The position numbers and the translations under genes are program-made. A stretch of DNA of 64,000 nt from BJGO01 sp039810885 (GTDB taxonomy: Bacteria; Bacteroidota; Bacteroidia; Chitinophagales; UBA10324), in contig JBDHXV010000002.1 in the NCBI GenBank assembly GCA_039810885.1, forward strand, positions 1 to 64,000. Reading direction: 5' to 3'. Below, piece by piece: positions 18,826 to 28,212 of the stretch (positions are counted from its first letter, which is position 1; every line of letters starts with the position of its first letter). Below the pieces are notes generated by a model, which saw only the letters and a list, made by a program, of their open reading frames with translations, made no database searches and was not told where the DNA came from.

Positions 18826-20148
18826 ATGAATCTGTTACCAAAGGCTTTTATTGAACGAATGCAACAACGATTAGGGAATGACTTGCCATCCTATATTCGT
18901 GCTCTTTCTGTAGAGCCTCCCGTAAGTATTCGTTTAAATCCATCTAAGTTAGATGCCGGGTTTTCCAAGTCTATCAAATTAAGTTATAGCGATTATGCTT
19001 ATGTGTTAACCGAAAGGCCTCGCTTCAATCTTGACCCTTTGTTTCACGCCGGGTGCTATTATGTACAAGAAGCCGGATCTATTTTTCTGGAACACATTTT
19101 CAAACAACTGCAATTGCCCTCTGATCCCTTTATACTTGATCTATGTGCTGCACCGGGAGGCAAGTCCACTCATTTATTATCCTTACTTAATAATCAAGGG
19201 TTATTGGTCAGCAACGAAATAATTCCGTCACGCAATAAAATTTTACAACAAAATATCTATAAATGGGGTTATGAAAATGTAATCGTCACACAAGCCGCCG
19301 CAGCCCGTATCGCTGCATCTGATTTGGCTTGTGATCTGGTATTGATAGATGCACCGTGCAGTGGCGAAGGATTGTTCAGAAAGGATAAGGAAGCAGGCTC
19401 ACATTGGTCTGAGGCCGCAGTACAGGGGTGCAGCAGACGCCAGCAAGATTTAGTAGAAAGTATTATACCTTCAATAAAACAAGGAGGGTATTTAATTTAC
19501 AGTACATGTACGTTTGAAGAATCAGAAAACGATGACATCATTCAGTATTTAGTTAAACACCACGGCTTTGAAGTAGTTCAAATCACCTCCATTCCCGAGG
19601 GAGTGATAAGCACAAACTACGGTTTCCAATTTTATCCGCATCGTACATATAGCGAAGGTTTCTATATTTCTGCTCTGCGAAAAACAACCTTAACACACAA
19701 AGAAAAGTTTAATTATCCATTACCGGCCTCCTACCTTATTGAAAGTACTACCTCCCTGTGGAACCCGTTCATAGATACATATAGGCATCAAACTCTTCGC
19801 CTGCACGACACTTATTTTTTAATAAATGAGATAGTCGCCCAAGCCCTAAACTCACTCGGTGGTGTAACCATAAAATCGGCAGGAGCTCCGCTGGGAAAAC
19901 AATCGCCAAAACTTAAACCTCACGCTGCTTTGGCTTTAAGTAATCGTCTTCATTATGCTCAGGCCATAAACCTTAATCACAGCGATGCGCTTAAATTCCT
20001 ATCGGGTAACGCACTCGAAAACGATAATCAAACACACGGCTTATTGCTGCTTACATATCAGCAGCATGGGCTGGGCTGGGTTAATGCGGTCAAAGGCAGG
20101 TTGAATAATCTCTACCCACACGAATGGCGCATTACTTACAGGCAATAA
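18826..20148 (+). CDS. rsmF: 16S rRNA m5C methyltransferase, RsmF/NOL1-NOP2-Sun family
   Basis: Starting at the ATG at 18826 gives 440 residues beginning MNLLPKAFIERMQQRLG. An upstream in-frame start at 18739 runs into the divergent gene and is unlikely. Class I SAM motifs are DLCAAPGGKSTHLLSLL, then the two family cysteines in DAPCSGEGLFRKD and YSTCTFEESENDDI. The C-terminal 170 residues are an RNA-binding domain as in RsmF/YebU-type enzymes, ending HGLGWVNAVKGRLNNLYPHEWRI. It methylates a cytosine of 16S rRNA at C5; the exact position is inferred from the family. Confidence 0.87.
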   Translation: MNLLPKAFIERMQQRLGNDLPSYIRALSVEPPVSIRLNPSKLDAGFSKSIKLSYSDYAYVLTERPRFNLDPLFHAGCYYVQEAGSIFLEHIFKQLQLPSDPFILDLCAAPGGKSTHLLSLLNNQGLLVSNEIIPSRNKILQQNIYKWGYENVIVTQAAAARIAASDLACDLVLIDAPCSGEGLFRKDKEAGSHWSEAAVQGCSRRQQDLVESIIPSIKQGGYLIYSTCTFEESENDDIIQYLVKHHGFEVVQITSIPEGVISTNYGFQFYPHRTYSEGFYISALRKTTLTHKEKFNYPLPASYLIESTTSLWNPFIDTYRHQTLRLHDTYFLINEIVAQALNSLGGVTIKSAGAPLGKQSPKLKPHAALALSNRLHYAQAINLNHSDALKFLSGNALENDNQTHGLLLLTYQQHGLGWVNAVKGRLNNLYPHEWRITYRQ

Positions 20149-20163
20149 CGTTATTTTTGTTGA

Positions 20164-21207
20164 GTGAATTTTTCCTTTAAGAATACCCTATTCTGTACCA
20201 TCGCATTCTTAGCTTTCGTAACGGGCATATCCCTGACTTCTTGCTCGTGCAATCAAAACTCTGATAAAAAAGAAGATTCCGTCATTATCCCTTATCTCAA
20301 CGATCCCATTATTAAAGCACTCACGGAAAAAATTAATAATAATCGTAACGACCCGGATTTATATTACCAGCGCTCTCAAGAGTTTTTTAAAATGCACAAG
20401 ATATTACCTGCATTTAAAGATATAGAACATGCCATCGAACTCGATCCCAAGAATAAACAATATTATTTCTACAAAGCCGACCTCTTGCTTGCCGATGGCT
20501 ATGCCACCGGAGCTAAAGATGCACTGGTAAAACTATTGGCCATAGACCCTAACGACAAAGATGCTATTACGAAACTGGCAAAAGTTTATTTGTATATGAA
20601 AGACAATCAAAGTTCATTAATGCAAGTAAAACGACTTGTAGATATGGATAAATCGAACTTCGAACCTTATTTCATTGCCGGGTTAAACTACAAAGAGTTA
20701 AAAGATACCGTCAAAGCCATAGAACAATTTAAAACTGTATTACAATTTAAACCCGATATGTATGATGCTTATATGCAACTTGGCTTATTAACCTCAGCCC
20801 AAAAGTCCCCTCTTGCCAATCAATACTTTGACAATGCCATACGAATAGACAGCACCATTCCTGAATCTTATTATGCCAAAGCAAAATATTTTCAGGATAT
20901 AAAAAAGTATGAAGAAGCCAAAAAAACCTATAGAAAACTCATTAACATCAGTCCGCAGAATGGTAATGCCTTTTTCAATATGGGGTTTATATATATACTT
21001 CAAGATTCGCTACCTAAAGCAAAAAAATATTTCGATTTTGCTATCAAAGTAAACCCGATCTACTCCGATGCATATTACTATCGCGGGCTTTGCGAATCGG
21101 AACTGGGAGAGTTGGATTTTGCAAAATCGGATTTAACACAATGTTTAGCTTTGGACCCAGACAATGATAAAGCTCAAAGCCTTTTAAATACACTTAATAA
21201 GAAATAA
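20164..21207 (+). CDS. TPR-repeat lipoprotein
   Basis: This 347-residue protein uses GTG as start, 15 bases after the methyltransferase stop. The signal peptide ends in SLTSCSC, with C27 the likely lipidated cysteine. The rest is a chain of about eight tetratricopeptide repeats, for example PDLYYQRSQEFFKMHKILPA, AYMQLGLLTSAQKSPLANQY, NGNAFFNMGFIYILQDSLPK and SDAYYYRGLCESELGELDFA. It is probably a periplasmic protein-interaction scaffold. The partner is unknown. thrS starts 10 bases downstream, so the genes may share a transcript. Confidence 0.82.
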   Translation: MNFSFKNTLFCTIAFLAFVTGISLTSCSCNQNSDKKEDSVIIPYLNDPIIKALTEKINNNRNDPDLYYQRSQEFFKMHKILPAFKDIEHAIELDPKNKQYYFYKADLLLADGYATGAKDALVKLLAIDPNDKDAITKLAKVYLYMKDNQSSLMQVKRLVDMDKSNFEPYFIAGLNYKELKDTVKAIEQFKTVLQFKPDMYDAYMQLGLLTSAQKSPLANQYFDNAIRIDSTIPESYYAKAKYFQDIKKYEEAKKTYRKLINISPQNGNAFFNMGFIYILQDSLPKAKKYFDFAIKVNPIYSDAYYYRGLCESELGELDFAKSDLTQCLALDPDNDKAQSLLNTLNKK

Positions 21208-21216
21208 TCTAATCGA

Positions 21217-23148
21217 ATGATTGACATTACATTTCCGGATGGTCAGATACGGCAATATGAAAATGGTACCACCCCGATGGCCATTGCTAAATCTATCAGT
21301 GAAGGTTTAGCTAAGAAGATATTGGTTTCAAAAATCAATGATCAGATATGGGATTTGCAACGTCCCCTGAATCAAAGTGCTACAATACGCTTTCATTCTT
21401 GGGATGAGAAAGAAGGGAAAGCCACATATTGGCATTCATCCGCACACTTGATGGCTGAAGCACTCGAAGCACTCTACCCCGGTGTAAAATTCGGCATTGG
21501 CCCCGCCATAGATCATGGGTTTTATTACGATGTGGATTTAGCCGGTTACACGCTCCAAAATGAAGATCTTGTCAAGATTGAAAAAAAGATGGCCGAGTTA
21601 GCTGCAAGCAACAACGAATACAAGCGCAGCGAAATCTCTAAAGACGATGCACTCAACTATTTTATCGAGAAAGGAGACCAATACAAAATTGAATTAATCA
21701 ACGAATTGAATGATGGTGAAATCACATTCTATAGACAAGGTAATTTTATAGACCTCTGTCGCGGTCCTCATATTCCTAACACTGGATACATCAAGGCAAT
21801 AAAACTAACCAGCATTGCCGGCGCATATTGGCGGGGCGACCAAACACGCCAGCAACTCACTCGTATCTACGGCATCACCTTCCCTAAACAAAAGGACTTA
21901 GACGAGTATCTGCAAATGCTCGAAGAAGCTAAAAAGCGCGACCATCGAAGACTCGGAAAAGAACTGGAAATATTCACCTTTGACGATGATGTTGGCCCCG
22001 GTATGCCTTTATGGTTGCCCAACGGAGGTGCGTTAATAGAGCAGTTAGAGAAACTGGCTAAGAAGACAGAATTTGATGCCGGTTACCATCGCGTGCGCTC
22101 ACCACATATTGCCAAAGAATCTATGTATTTGAAAAGCGGCCATCTCCCCTATTATCAGGACTCAATGTTCCCACCGATAGAAATAGACGGTCAGAAATTT
22201 TATCTCAAAGCAATGAACTGCCCACATCATCATAAAATTTTTGATGCCATTCCCCGCAGCTACAAAGATTTACCATTGCGACTTGCAGAGTACGGAATGT
22301 GTTACCGATATGAGCAAAGCGGAGAATTATTTGGCCTGATGCGCGTACGTTCCTTACAAATGAACGATGCCCACATTTATTGCACTAGAGAGCAATTTGG
22401 CGAGGAGTTTCGTGCAGTAAATGAAATGTATCTCAAATATTTTAAAATTTTCGGTGTTGATAAATATGTGATGCGCTTCAGCACACACGATCCGGCTAAA
22501 CTGGGACAGAAATATATTGACGATGCGGCATTATGGATTGAAACCGAAAAGATGGTACGCAACGTATTAATTGAATCGAATATCCCGTATGTGGAAGTGC
22601 CTGATGAAGCTGCTTTTTACGGACCTAAAATTGATGTGCAAATATGGAGCGCTATTGGTCGCGAGTTTACCTTAGCAACGAATCAGGTGGACTTTGCGCA
22701 GGCAAAACGCTTTGACCTACAGTACACCACACCCGAGAACGAAACCGCTCAACCGCTCATCATCCATCGTGCACCATTAGGTACACACGAGCGTTTCATC
22801 GGATTTTTAATAGAACACTATGCAGGCAACTTCCCCGTATGGTTGGCTCCGGTACAAGCCATTTTGCTCCCAATTTCAGATAAGCATATTACTTATGCAA
22901 AAAATTTACTTCAGGAATTTAAAAAATCCGACATTCGCTGCACAATTGATGACAGATCAGAAAAAATTGGTAAGAAAATACGCGATGCCGAGCTCAAAAA
23001 AATACCCTATATGTTAATTATAGGTGATAAAGAAGTAGAGGCAAGAGCGCTCTCCGTGCGCAAAAAAGGTAGTGGCGATCTTGGATCCATTCACACAAGC
23101 GAAGTTATTGCAAGCATCAAATCTGAAACGGATGCTATTTTTAATTAG
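21217..23148 (+). CDS. thrS: threonine--tRNA ligase
   Basis: The 643 residues show the whole bacterial ThrRS architecture. A TGS domain spans residues 1-61. The editing domain has HSSAH (H73, H77) and a cysteine in DLCRGPH (C181). The catalytic core has the zinc site at C335 in KAMNCPHHH, motif 2 in YRYEQSGELFGLMRVR and motif 3 in APLGTHERFIGFLIEHYAG. The anticodon-binding domain occupies the last 100 residues. It charges tRNA-Thr and hydrolyses Ser-tRNA-Thr. It is followed by infC in the classic thrS-infC-rpmI-rplT order. Confidence 0.97.
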   Translation: MIDITFPDGQIRQYENGTTPMAIAKSISEGLAKKILVSKINDQIWDLQRPLNQSATIRFHSWDEKEGKATYWHSSAHLMAEALEALYPGVKFGIGPAIDHGFYYDVDLAGYTLQNEDLVKIEKKMAELAASNNEYKRSEISKDDALNYFIEKGDQYKIELINELNDGEITFYRQGNFIDLCRGPHIPNTGYIKAIKLTSIAGAYWRGDQTRQQLTRIYGITFPKQKDLDEYLQMLEEAKKRDHRRLGKELEIFTFDDDVGPGMPLWLPNGGALIEQLEKLAKKTEFDAGYHRVRSPHIAKESMYLKSGHLPYYQDSMFPPIEIDGQKFYLKAMNCPHHHKIFDAIPRSYKDLPLRLAEYGMCYRYEQSGELFGLMRVRSLQMNDAHIYCTREQFGEEFRAVNEMYLKYFKIFGVDKYVMRFSTHDPAKLGQKYIDDAALWIETEKMVRNVLIESNIPYVEVPDEAAFYGPKIDVQIWSAIGREFTLATNQVDFAQAKRFDLQYTTPENETAQPLIIHRAPLGTHERFIGFLIEHYAGNFPVWLAPVQAILLPISDKHITYAKNLLQEFKKSDIRCTIDDRSEKIGKKIRDAELKKIPYMLIIGDKEVEARALSVRKKGSGDLGSIHTSEVIASIKSETDAIFN

Positions 23149-23189
23149 ATCACTTTCTATACATTATATAAACTCCTAAACAAAAACCT

Positions 23190-23747
23190 TTGGCATTACA
23201 ATCAAGATTTCAAAAGAAAAAAGAAGCTGAACATCGCATTAATACATTTATTGAATCCGCAGAAGTACGCTTAGTCGGTGAAAACATTACCCCGGGTGTT
23301 TACCGTCTGGAACAAGCACTTCAAATGGCGCGTGAACAAGGTGTCGATCTTGTTGAGATTTCACCCAATGCGGTACCTCCGGTTTGTAAGGTAATTGACT
23401 ACAACAAATTCCTTTACGACAAGAAGAAAAAAGAAAAGGAAATTAAATCACGTGGACAGAAAAGTGTGATGAAAGAAATCCGCTTTACACCAAACACCGA
23501 TGAACACGACTTTGAATTTAAAACCAAGCACGCCATCAAGTTCTTGGAGGAAGGTGCAAAAGTAAAAGCCTATGTGCATTTCAGAGGCCGTGCTATACAA
23601 TTTAAAGATAGAGGCGAACTGCTGCTTTTGAAATTCGTAGAGCAACTAAAAGAATACGGGGCACTGGAAGCTATGCCCAAGCTGGAAGGTAACCGTATGA
23701 ACATTATCCTTAACCCTAAAAACAGTAAGTCTAAGCCAAAATCCTAA
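23190..23747 (+). CDS. infC: translation initiation factor IF-3
   Basis: This 185-residue protein starts at a TTG (23190). An in-frame stop lies at 23169 and there is no ATG, GTG or ATT between, so a rare start is forced if the N-terminus is complete. The IF-3 N-domain has HRINTFIESAEVRLVGEN and DLVEISPNAVPPVCKVIDYNKF. The C-domain has MKEIRFTPNTDEHDFEFKTKHAIKFLEEGAKVKAYVHFRGR. IF-3 is known to limit its own synthesis from non-ATG starts (AUU in E. coli), and the TTG here may serve the same autoregulation, which is inference. It lies 42 bases after thrS. Confidence 0.95.
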   Translation: MALQSRFQKKKEAEHRINTFIESAEVRLVGENITPGVYRLEQALQMAREQGVDLVEISPNAVPPVCKVIDYNKFLYDKKKKEKEIKSRGQKSVMKEIRFTPNTDEHDFEFKTKHAIKFLEEGAKVKAYVHFRGRAIQFKDRGELLLLKFVEQLKEYGALEAMPKLEGNRMNIILNPKNSKSKPKS

Positions 23748-23772
23748 TCCTTGGGTTAATTTTCGCATCGGC

Positions 23773-23802
23773 TTGATTCTGTAAATAATAATCCTATATT
23801 TG
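23773..23802 (+). promoter_or_regulatory. promoter of rpmI-rplT
   Basis: TTG at 23773-23775 and a perfect TATATTTG at 23795-23802 are 19 bases apart, the expected Bacteroidota spacing. CACTCC follows the -7 box. It gives rpmI-rplT a promoter independent of infC, with a leader of about 15 bases before the ATG at 23825. Confidence 0.75.
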
Positions 23803-23824
23803 CACTCCAATTTTTTGGAACCTT

Positions 23825-24019
23825 ATGCCTAAAATGAAAACAAACTCCAGTGCCAAGAAGCGTTTTAAAACTACAGGCACCGGTAAGATAAAAAGAAAGA
23901 AAGCGTTTAAGAGACACATCTTAACGAAGAAGAAGAAAACCCGCAAGACTCGTTTATCTCGCCCTGCTTTGGTAAGCGATGCGAACGAAGGTTTAATTAA
24001 ACGCTTGTTAACTATTTAA
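23825..24019 (+). CDS. rpmI: 50S ribosomal protein L35
   Basis: This 64-residue basic protein has the L35 pattern MPKMKTNSSAKKRFKTTGTG near the N-terminus and KKKKTRKTRLSRPALVS later. Its length equals the family norm. It is part of the large ribosomal subunit. It is followed by rplT after 22 bases. Confidence 0.97.
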   Translation: MPKMKTNSSAKKRFKTTGTGKIKRKKAFKRHILTKKKKTRKTRLSRPALVSDANEGLIKRLLTI

Positions 24020-24041
24020 ACTGCTATTGAATTAACATACT

Positions 24042-24386
24042 ATGCCACGCACAAAGAACAGAGTAGCATCAAAAGCTCGCCGTAAGAAAGTATTGAAACT
24101 GGCCAAAGGCTATTTCGGTACTCGTAAAAGCAATATAGAAACTGCCCGAAACGCTGTTGATAAAGCATTAGCCTATGCTTATGTAGGCCGCAAGCAGAAG
24201 AAACGTGATTATCGCTCACTATGGATTGAGCGTATTAATGCGGCAGCTCGCCTCGAAGGTATGTCATACAGCAAATTTATGAGTGGTTTGAAAGAAAAAG
24301 GAATTGAATTGAATCGCAAAGCATTAGCAGACTTGGCGATGAACCAACCGGAAGCATTTAAAGCCATCGTCCATAAAGTAAAATAA
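24042..24386 (+). CDS. rplT: 50S ribosomal protein L20
   Basis: This 114-residue protein has the full L20 sequence pattern: MPRTKNRVASKARRKKVLKL, then GYFGTRKSNIETARNAVDKAL, RKQKKRDYRSLWIERINAAAR and SYSKFMSGLKEKGIELNRK. L20 binds 23S rRNA and is essential for early 50S assembly. In several bacteria L20 also represses its own operon; no such site was identified here. A strong terminator follows. Confidence 0.97.
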   Translation: MPRTKNRVASKARRKKVLKLAKGYFGTRKSNIETARNAVDKALAYAYVGRKQKKRDYRSLWIERINAAARLEGMSYSKFMSGLKEKGIELNRKALADLAMNQPEAFKAIVHKVK

Positions 24387-24402
24387 GATATTCACAGAAA
24401 AC

Positions 24403-24433
24403 AAAAAAAGCCGCTCATAGAGCGGCTTTTTTT
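24403..24433 (+). terminator. intrinsic terminator after rplT
   Basis: GCCGCTC (24410-24416) pairs with GAGCGGC (24420-24426) around ATA. It is flanked by A7 and T7 tracts that extend the stem and would make it work in both directions. Confidence 0.92.
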
Positions 24434-25243
24434 ATAACCCATTCTTTTCAATACGTTAGCCTTAATATGATGTCCGCGTGGATAATATATGATTTGTGGG
24501 GTAATAGAAGAGCCTCCTTTTAGGGTGGACTGCCCAATCGAGTTCACCTGATGCTGATATATAGTTTTTTGACACTCAGATCTGATGTAACCTATATATG
24601 ATTTACAGAAAACGGATGAAGTGGTAAAAATCTTGCTGCTGACTATACACTTTACAGTAAGCATCATATCTAACTTACAGATTATTTTCTCGAAGCTATC
24701 CCTTTTTAGCACAATACATTAATAAATGCTGAATTTAAGAATATTTTTATGCTGCTATACTTAGAGATATACAACTTCCCGGCACACAGGTGTATTGGTC
24801 GGGGTATCAATGCTTTCACCTTATCCCATCATTGCGAGTAACCAAATCATAATTTACTTCAACCCATGGTCACTTCAAAAATCTTTTTTAGATCAGATAA
24901 CACAGAAATAAATTTGATACCTAACACGATACGAAAAGCAAGCATTACTGTTGAAGTCTCTTCTATAGCCACTGGCATGTGTATTGCACAATGACTATAA
25001 CAGATAAGGGTGCCTAGTTCAGGTCATTGATTCTTAGAATAATCTTAATGGCCCCTGATTAAGCCAATACATATTTACTTTTGTATTAAGTTGTTTAAAT
25101 ACTTTATTGTTATTTGGATACGTACTTAGAATCGAGAACAGGTTGAATATAGTGTAATCGTGAGTTGTATTTATCTATATATTTATGCTTAGTAACACAA
25201 TGTAAACTGCACAAACAAAGAATAAAAGCGATCTCACAATACA
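24434..25243. other. long gene-free stretch after rplT
   Basis: About 810 bases with no supported gene, RNA gene or repeat. A minus-strand frame of 106 codons (24392-24712) reads through the rplT terminator hairpin, has no recognisable domain and is not accepted. Base composition is like the neighbouring spacers. The stretch could be decayed coding sequence or hold an unrecognised small RNA; neither can be shown by eye. Confidence 0.5.
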
Positions 25244-25615
25244 ATGAAAAAGGCCTTATTAACTATTCTGCTACTTATCATTTCTAATACTTTTATGACA
25301 TTCGCATGGTATGGGCATTTAAAGTTTAAACAACTTCCAAGATTTAGCAATTTAGGAGTTGTAAGTATTATTTTTATAAGTTGGGGTATTGCGCTTTTTG
25401 AATATTCATTTCAAGTACCTGCAAATAGAATTGGGTATAATGAAAATGGGGGGCCGTTTAATTTATGGCAACTAAAGGTTATTCAAGAAGTTATTACCTT
25501 ATCTGTCTTTACTATCTTTTCCATTACTTTCTTTAAGCACGATGCTTTTAGAATAAATCATTTAATCGGGTTTTGCTTTTTAATACTTGCTGTGTATTTT
25601 ATTTTTAAAAAATAA
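25244..25615 (+). CDS. DMT-superfamily membrane protein (DUF486)
   Basis: This 123-residue protein has four predicted membrane helices. It matches the DUF486 pattern: SNTFMTFAWYGHLKF at the N-terminus, then IFISWGIALFEYSFQVPANRIGY, LWQLKVIQEVITLSVF and a final helix with short KK end. The family is related to small drug/metabolite transporters, but no substrate is known. It stands alone between large gaps in an accessory islet. Confidence 0.85.
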   Translation: MKKALLTILLLIISNTFMTFAWYGHLKFKQLPRFSNLGVVSIIFISWGIALFEYSFQVPANRIGYNENGGPFNLWQLKVIQEVITLSVFTIFSITFFKHDAFRINHLIGFCFLILAVYFIFKK

Positions 25616-25682
25616 GACACCTCAAGTTTAGAAAGGATACTCCGCCTTAGAAATCTATCTAAAATATACAACACACTATTCA

Positions 25683-26324
25683 ATGAGCACATATAATCAA
25701 ATTGCAGGTCAAGACACGAATAGAATCATTGCCATTAGTGATGGCGTGTTTAGTGTTGCTTTAACCTTATTGGTATTAGAAATACGAGTTCCGTTATTGA
25801 GTAGTATTCATACGGAGGCAGAACTGATACAAGTATTTTTCGCACTAAAAGAAAAATTTTTAGTGTACTTCCTAGCCTTTATGACAACCGGAATCTTTTG
25901 GTTAGGGCATGCCTCACAATATCAGCACATCATAAAAGGCGATAGAAACCTAAGTTGGATTAATCTGCTGTTCCTCTTGTTTGTAACCATGCTCCCTTTT
26001 ACTACAGCTTTTCTCAGCGATTATACAAGGTTTAGGTTTCCAATATTCATTTATTGGTTTAACATCTTTATGCTTGGAGCTATGCTTTATATTAATTGGT
26101 CTTATGCAAAGAAGAAGAAACTCATTAACGAAGCAACAAAAGGCTTGGTTGACAAACCACTGAGAAATAGAATTCTTATTGCTCAATCACTTTATTTTTT
26201 TGGGGCATTACTCAGTTTTATTCATCCCCTATTGAGTATAGGATTTATTATTTTGGTTCAAATGAATTATGCTTTTGCATATCTTAATCGGCTTAGGATA
26301 AGTAATCAAATTACCTCCCCCTAG
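25683..26324 (+). CDS. TMEM175-like potassium channel (DUF1211)
   Basis: This 213-residue protein has about six hydrophobic helices. Helix 1 contains RIIAISDGVFSVALTLLVLEI (residues 14-34), the family signature R-x3-F-S-D, but with isoleucine at the phenylalanine position (ISD, 18-20). Bacterial TMEM175 proteins form tetrameric K+ channels in the inner membrane with one such repeat per subunit. Conductance of this protein is inferred from the fold. The next helix has FMTTGIFWLGHASQYQHI, also typical. Confidence 0.82.
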   Translation: MSTYNQIAGQDTNRIIAISDGVFSVALTLLVLEIRVPLLSSIHTEAELIQVFFALKEKFLVYFLAFMTTGIFWLGHASQYQHIIKGDRNLSWINLLFLLFVTMLPFTTAFLSDYTRFRFPIFIYWFNIFMLGAMLYINWSYAKKKKLINEATKGLVDKPLRNRILIAQSLYFFGALLSFIHPLLSIGFIILVQMNYAFAYLNRLRISNQITSP

Positions 26325-26761
26325 AAGAAATTAGAAAGCAAAACATCGAAGAAACACCTTACAAGTAGCCTCAAGTATTTTTCGTTTTGTTTCTATTAGT
26401 GAACAAGCCCAAGGCTTTATCCCATTATTTGTGATTTCTTCACCAATACTTAACTCTCATAAAGCAATACCTTGTTCCAAATATTTCTTTCATACGGGCA
26501 CAATAGCAGCAAACCATTATACAATTCTGTCTCTCAGAGTATTTAAAAAAACAAAATCACTTGTAATCACTAAGTGGCTTTCCTTGTTTTATTGCGCATT
26601 AGTCTGGACGTTTATCCGGCATGTTAAAGCGGCTTCATGTTCTTCAACACATATTCCATTCGTATTATATTTATACCGGCTCTAAGTTCGAGTAAAGGTC
26701 TATCGAAGTTGAAAATATTTATTTTCGCTCTAAGAGAAAATAATAACGAAAGGCATAATCG
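26325..26761. other. gene-free stretch in accessory islet
   Basis: About 437 bases between the TMEM175-like gene and the DUF4256 gene. An 84-codon plus-strand frame (26431-26685) has no family resemblance and an odd composition with several serine/threonine and histidine clusters, so I do not call it. I see no repeat or RNA gene. Confidence 0.45.
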
Positions 26762-27319
26762 ATGAAAAAGCAATTAAACAATCAAACAAAGAATAAAACA
26801 CTCGAATTGCTTAAGGAGCGATTTGATAAGAATAAGTATCGGCATAAAGAGATTGAGTGGGAAGTTATATACCAGAGACTTGAGGCTAATCCAGATAAAT
26901 TAAGGATATTGTATGCAATGGAACTGTCGGGTGGAGAGCCCGATGTTGTTGACATGAACAAATGCACAGACGAAATTATTTTTATTGATTGCTCTAAAGA
27001 AAGCCCTTTAGGTCGCAGGGGCTTGTGCTATGATCGTAAAGCCCTGGATTCGAGAAAAGCAAACAAACCAACGAATAGTGCAATTGACCTTGCGGCAGAT
27101 ATTGGCATTACTATTCTTACAGAAGAACAGTATAGACACTATCATAACACAGTTCAGTTTGATAGTAAAACATCAAGTTGGGTATTAACCCCTGAGGACA
27201 TCAGAGGTCTTGGGGGAGCCCTATTTTGCGATTTTCGATTTGGTCGTGTGTTTACCTATCACAACGGAGCTGAATCGTATTATGGAGCAAGAGGATTTAG
27301 AGGCTTGCTTACTCTGTAA
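26762..27319 (+). CDS. DUF4256 domain protein
   Basis: This 185-residue soluble protein covers the entire DUF4256 family: an N-terminal helical region with LLKERFDKNKYRHKEIEWE, then MELSGGEPDVVD, IFIDCSKESPLGRRGLCYDRKALDSRK, ALFCDFRFGRVFTYHNGAESYYGARGFRG. No biochemical function is known for the family. It is an isolated gene, with more than 400 bases before it and 115 after it. Confidence 0.85.
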   Translation: MKKQLNNQTKNKTLELLKERFDKNKYRHKEIEWEVIYQRLEANPDKLRILYAMELSGGEPDVVDMNKCTDEIIFIDCSKESPLGRRGLCYDRKALDSRKANKPTNSAIDLAADIGITILTEEQYRHYHNTVQFDSKTSSWVLTPEDIRGLGGALFCDFRFGRVFTYHNGAESYYGARGFRGLLTL

Positions 27320-27434
27320 TGCAGCGTGAAAATGAAAGTATCATAGGTGAAGAAAGTCTAAAGAATATTATCGTTTCACTTACTAATTAATTCAATCTGT
27401 GGCTCTGCTGTGTTATCAAACAGCAAACTCTGAA

Positions 27435-28190
27435 TCACACACCCTCTTCCGTACAAAGTGAGGCGCGTAAATACTCCTTATTTAGATTAGCAATGTTCAT
27501 TACTGAAATCTCTTTAGGGCATTCTGCTTCACATGCGCTGGTGTGAGTACAACTTCCGAAGCCTTCAATATCCATCTGATTCACCATAGCGATTACGCGG
27601 CTTTCGCGCTCTGGCTGTCCTTGCGGCAACATGTTCAACTGAGACACTTTAGCACTTACAAATAACATTGCAGAAGAATTCTTACAAGCTGCCACACAAG
27701 CACCGCACCCAATACAAGCTGCAGATGCAAAGGCTTCATCCGCTACACTTTTACCAATTGGCAAACTGTTAGCATCCTGTGCGTTTCCGGTGTTTACGGA
27801 AACATATCCTCCCGCAGCCATAATGCGATCAAAGGCTGTTCGATCGACCACTAAATCTTTAATTACCGGAAAAGGCTGCGCCCGCCAAGGTTCAACCACA
27901 ACTGTATCGCCATCTTTAAAATGACGCATGTGCAGTTGGCAGGTTGTTGTTGCATGCATAGGCCCGTGAGCACGTCCATTAATATACATGCTACACATAC
28001 CACATATACCTTCACGGCAATCGTGATCAAAAGCTATAGGCTCTTTATTGTCGTGAACCAGGCGTTCATTAAGTACATCAAACATTTCAAGAAACGACAT
28101 ATCTTCATGAATGTCATCTACTTGATAGGTTTCTAAATGGCCTTTGTCTTTACTATCTTTTTGACGCCAAACTTTAAGGTTTATTTTCAT
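27435..28190 (-). CDS. sdhB: succinate dehydrogenase / fumarate reductase iron-sulfur subunit
   Basis: This 251-residue protein has the N-terminal ferredoxin fold for [2Fe-2S] with CREGICGMCSMYINGRAHGP and TTCQLHMRHF. The C-terminal cluster cysteines are in ACIGCGACVAACKNS and in CTHTSACEAECPKEI, for the [4Fe-4S] and [3Fe-4S] centres. It moves electrons from the flavoprotein to the membrane anchor. It is third in the sdhC-sdhA-sdhB operon, 22 bases after sdhA. Confidence 0.95.
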   Translation of the reverse strand: MKINLKVWRQKDSKDKGHLETYQVDDIHEDMSFLEMFDVLNERLVHDNKEPIAFDHDCREGICGMCSMYINGRAHGPMHATTTCQLHMRHFKDGDTVVVEPWRAQPFPVIKDLVVDRTAFDRIMAAGGYVSVNTGNAQDANSLPIGKSVADEAFASAACIGCGACVAACKNSSAMLFVSAKVSQLNMLPQGQPERESRVIAMVNQMDIEGFGSCTHTSACEAECPKEISVMNIANLNKEYLRASLCTEEGV

Positions 28191-28212
28191 GGCTCTGTTT
28201 TTTTATGGTAGT

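Noticed and set aside
24392..24712. Minus-strand open frame of 106 codons after rplT
   Set aside because: It runs through the rplT terminator hairpin, has no recognisable domain and no supporting upstream signal.
26431..26685. Plus-strand open frame of 84 codons in the accessory islet
   Set aside because: No family resemblance, and the start lies in a long non-coding stretch.
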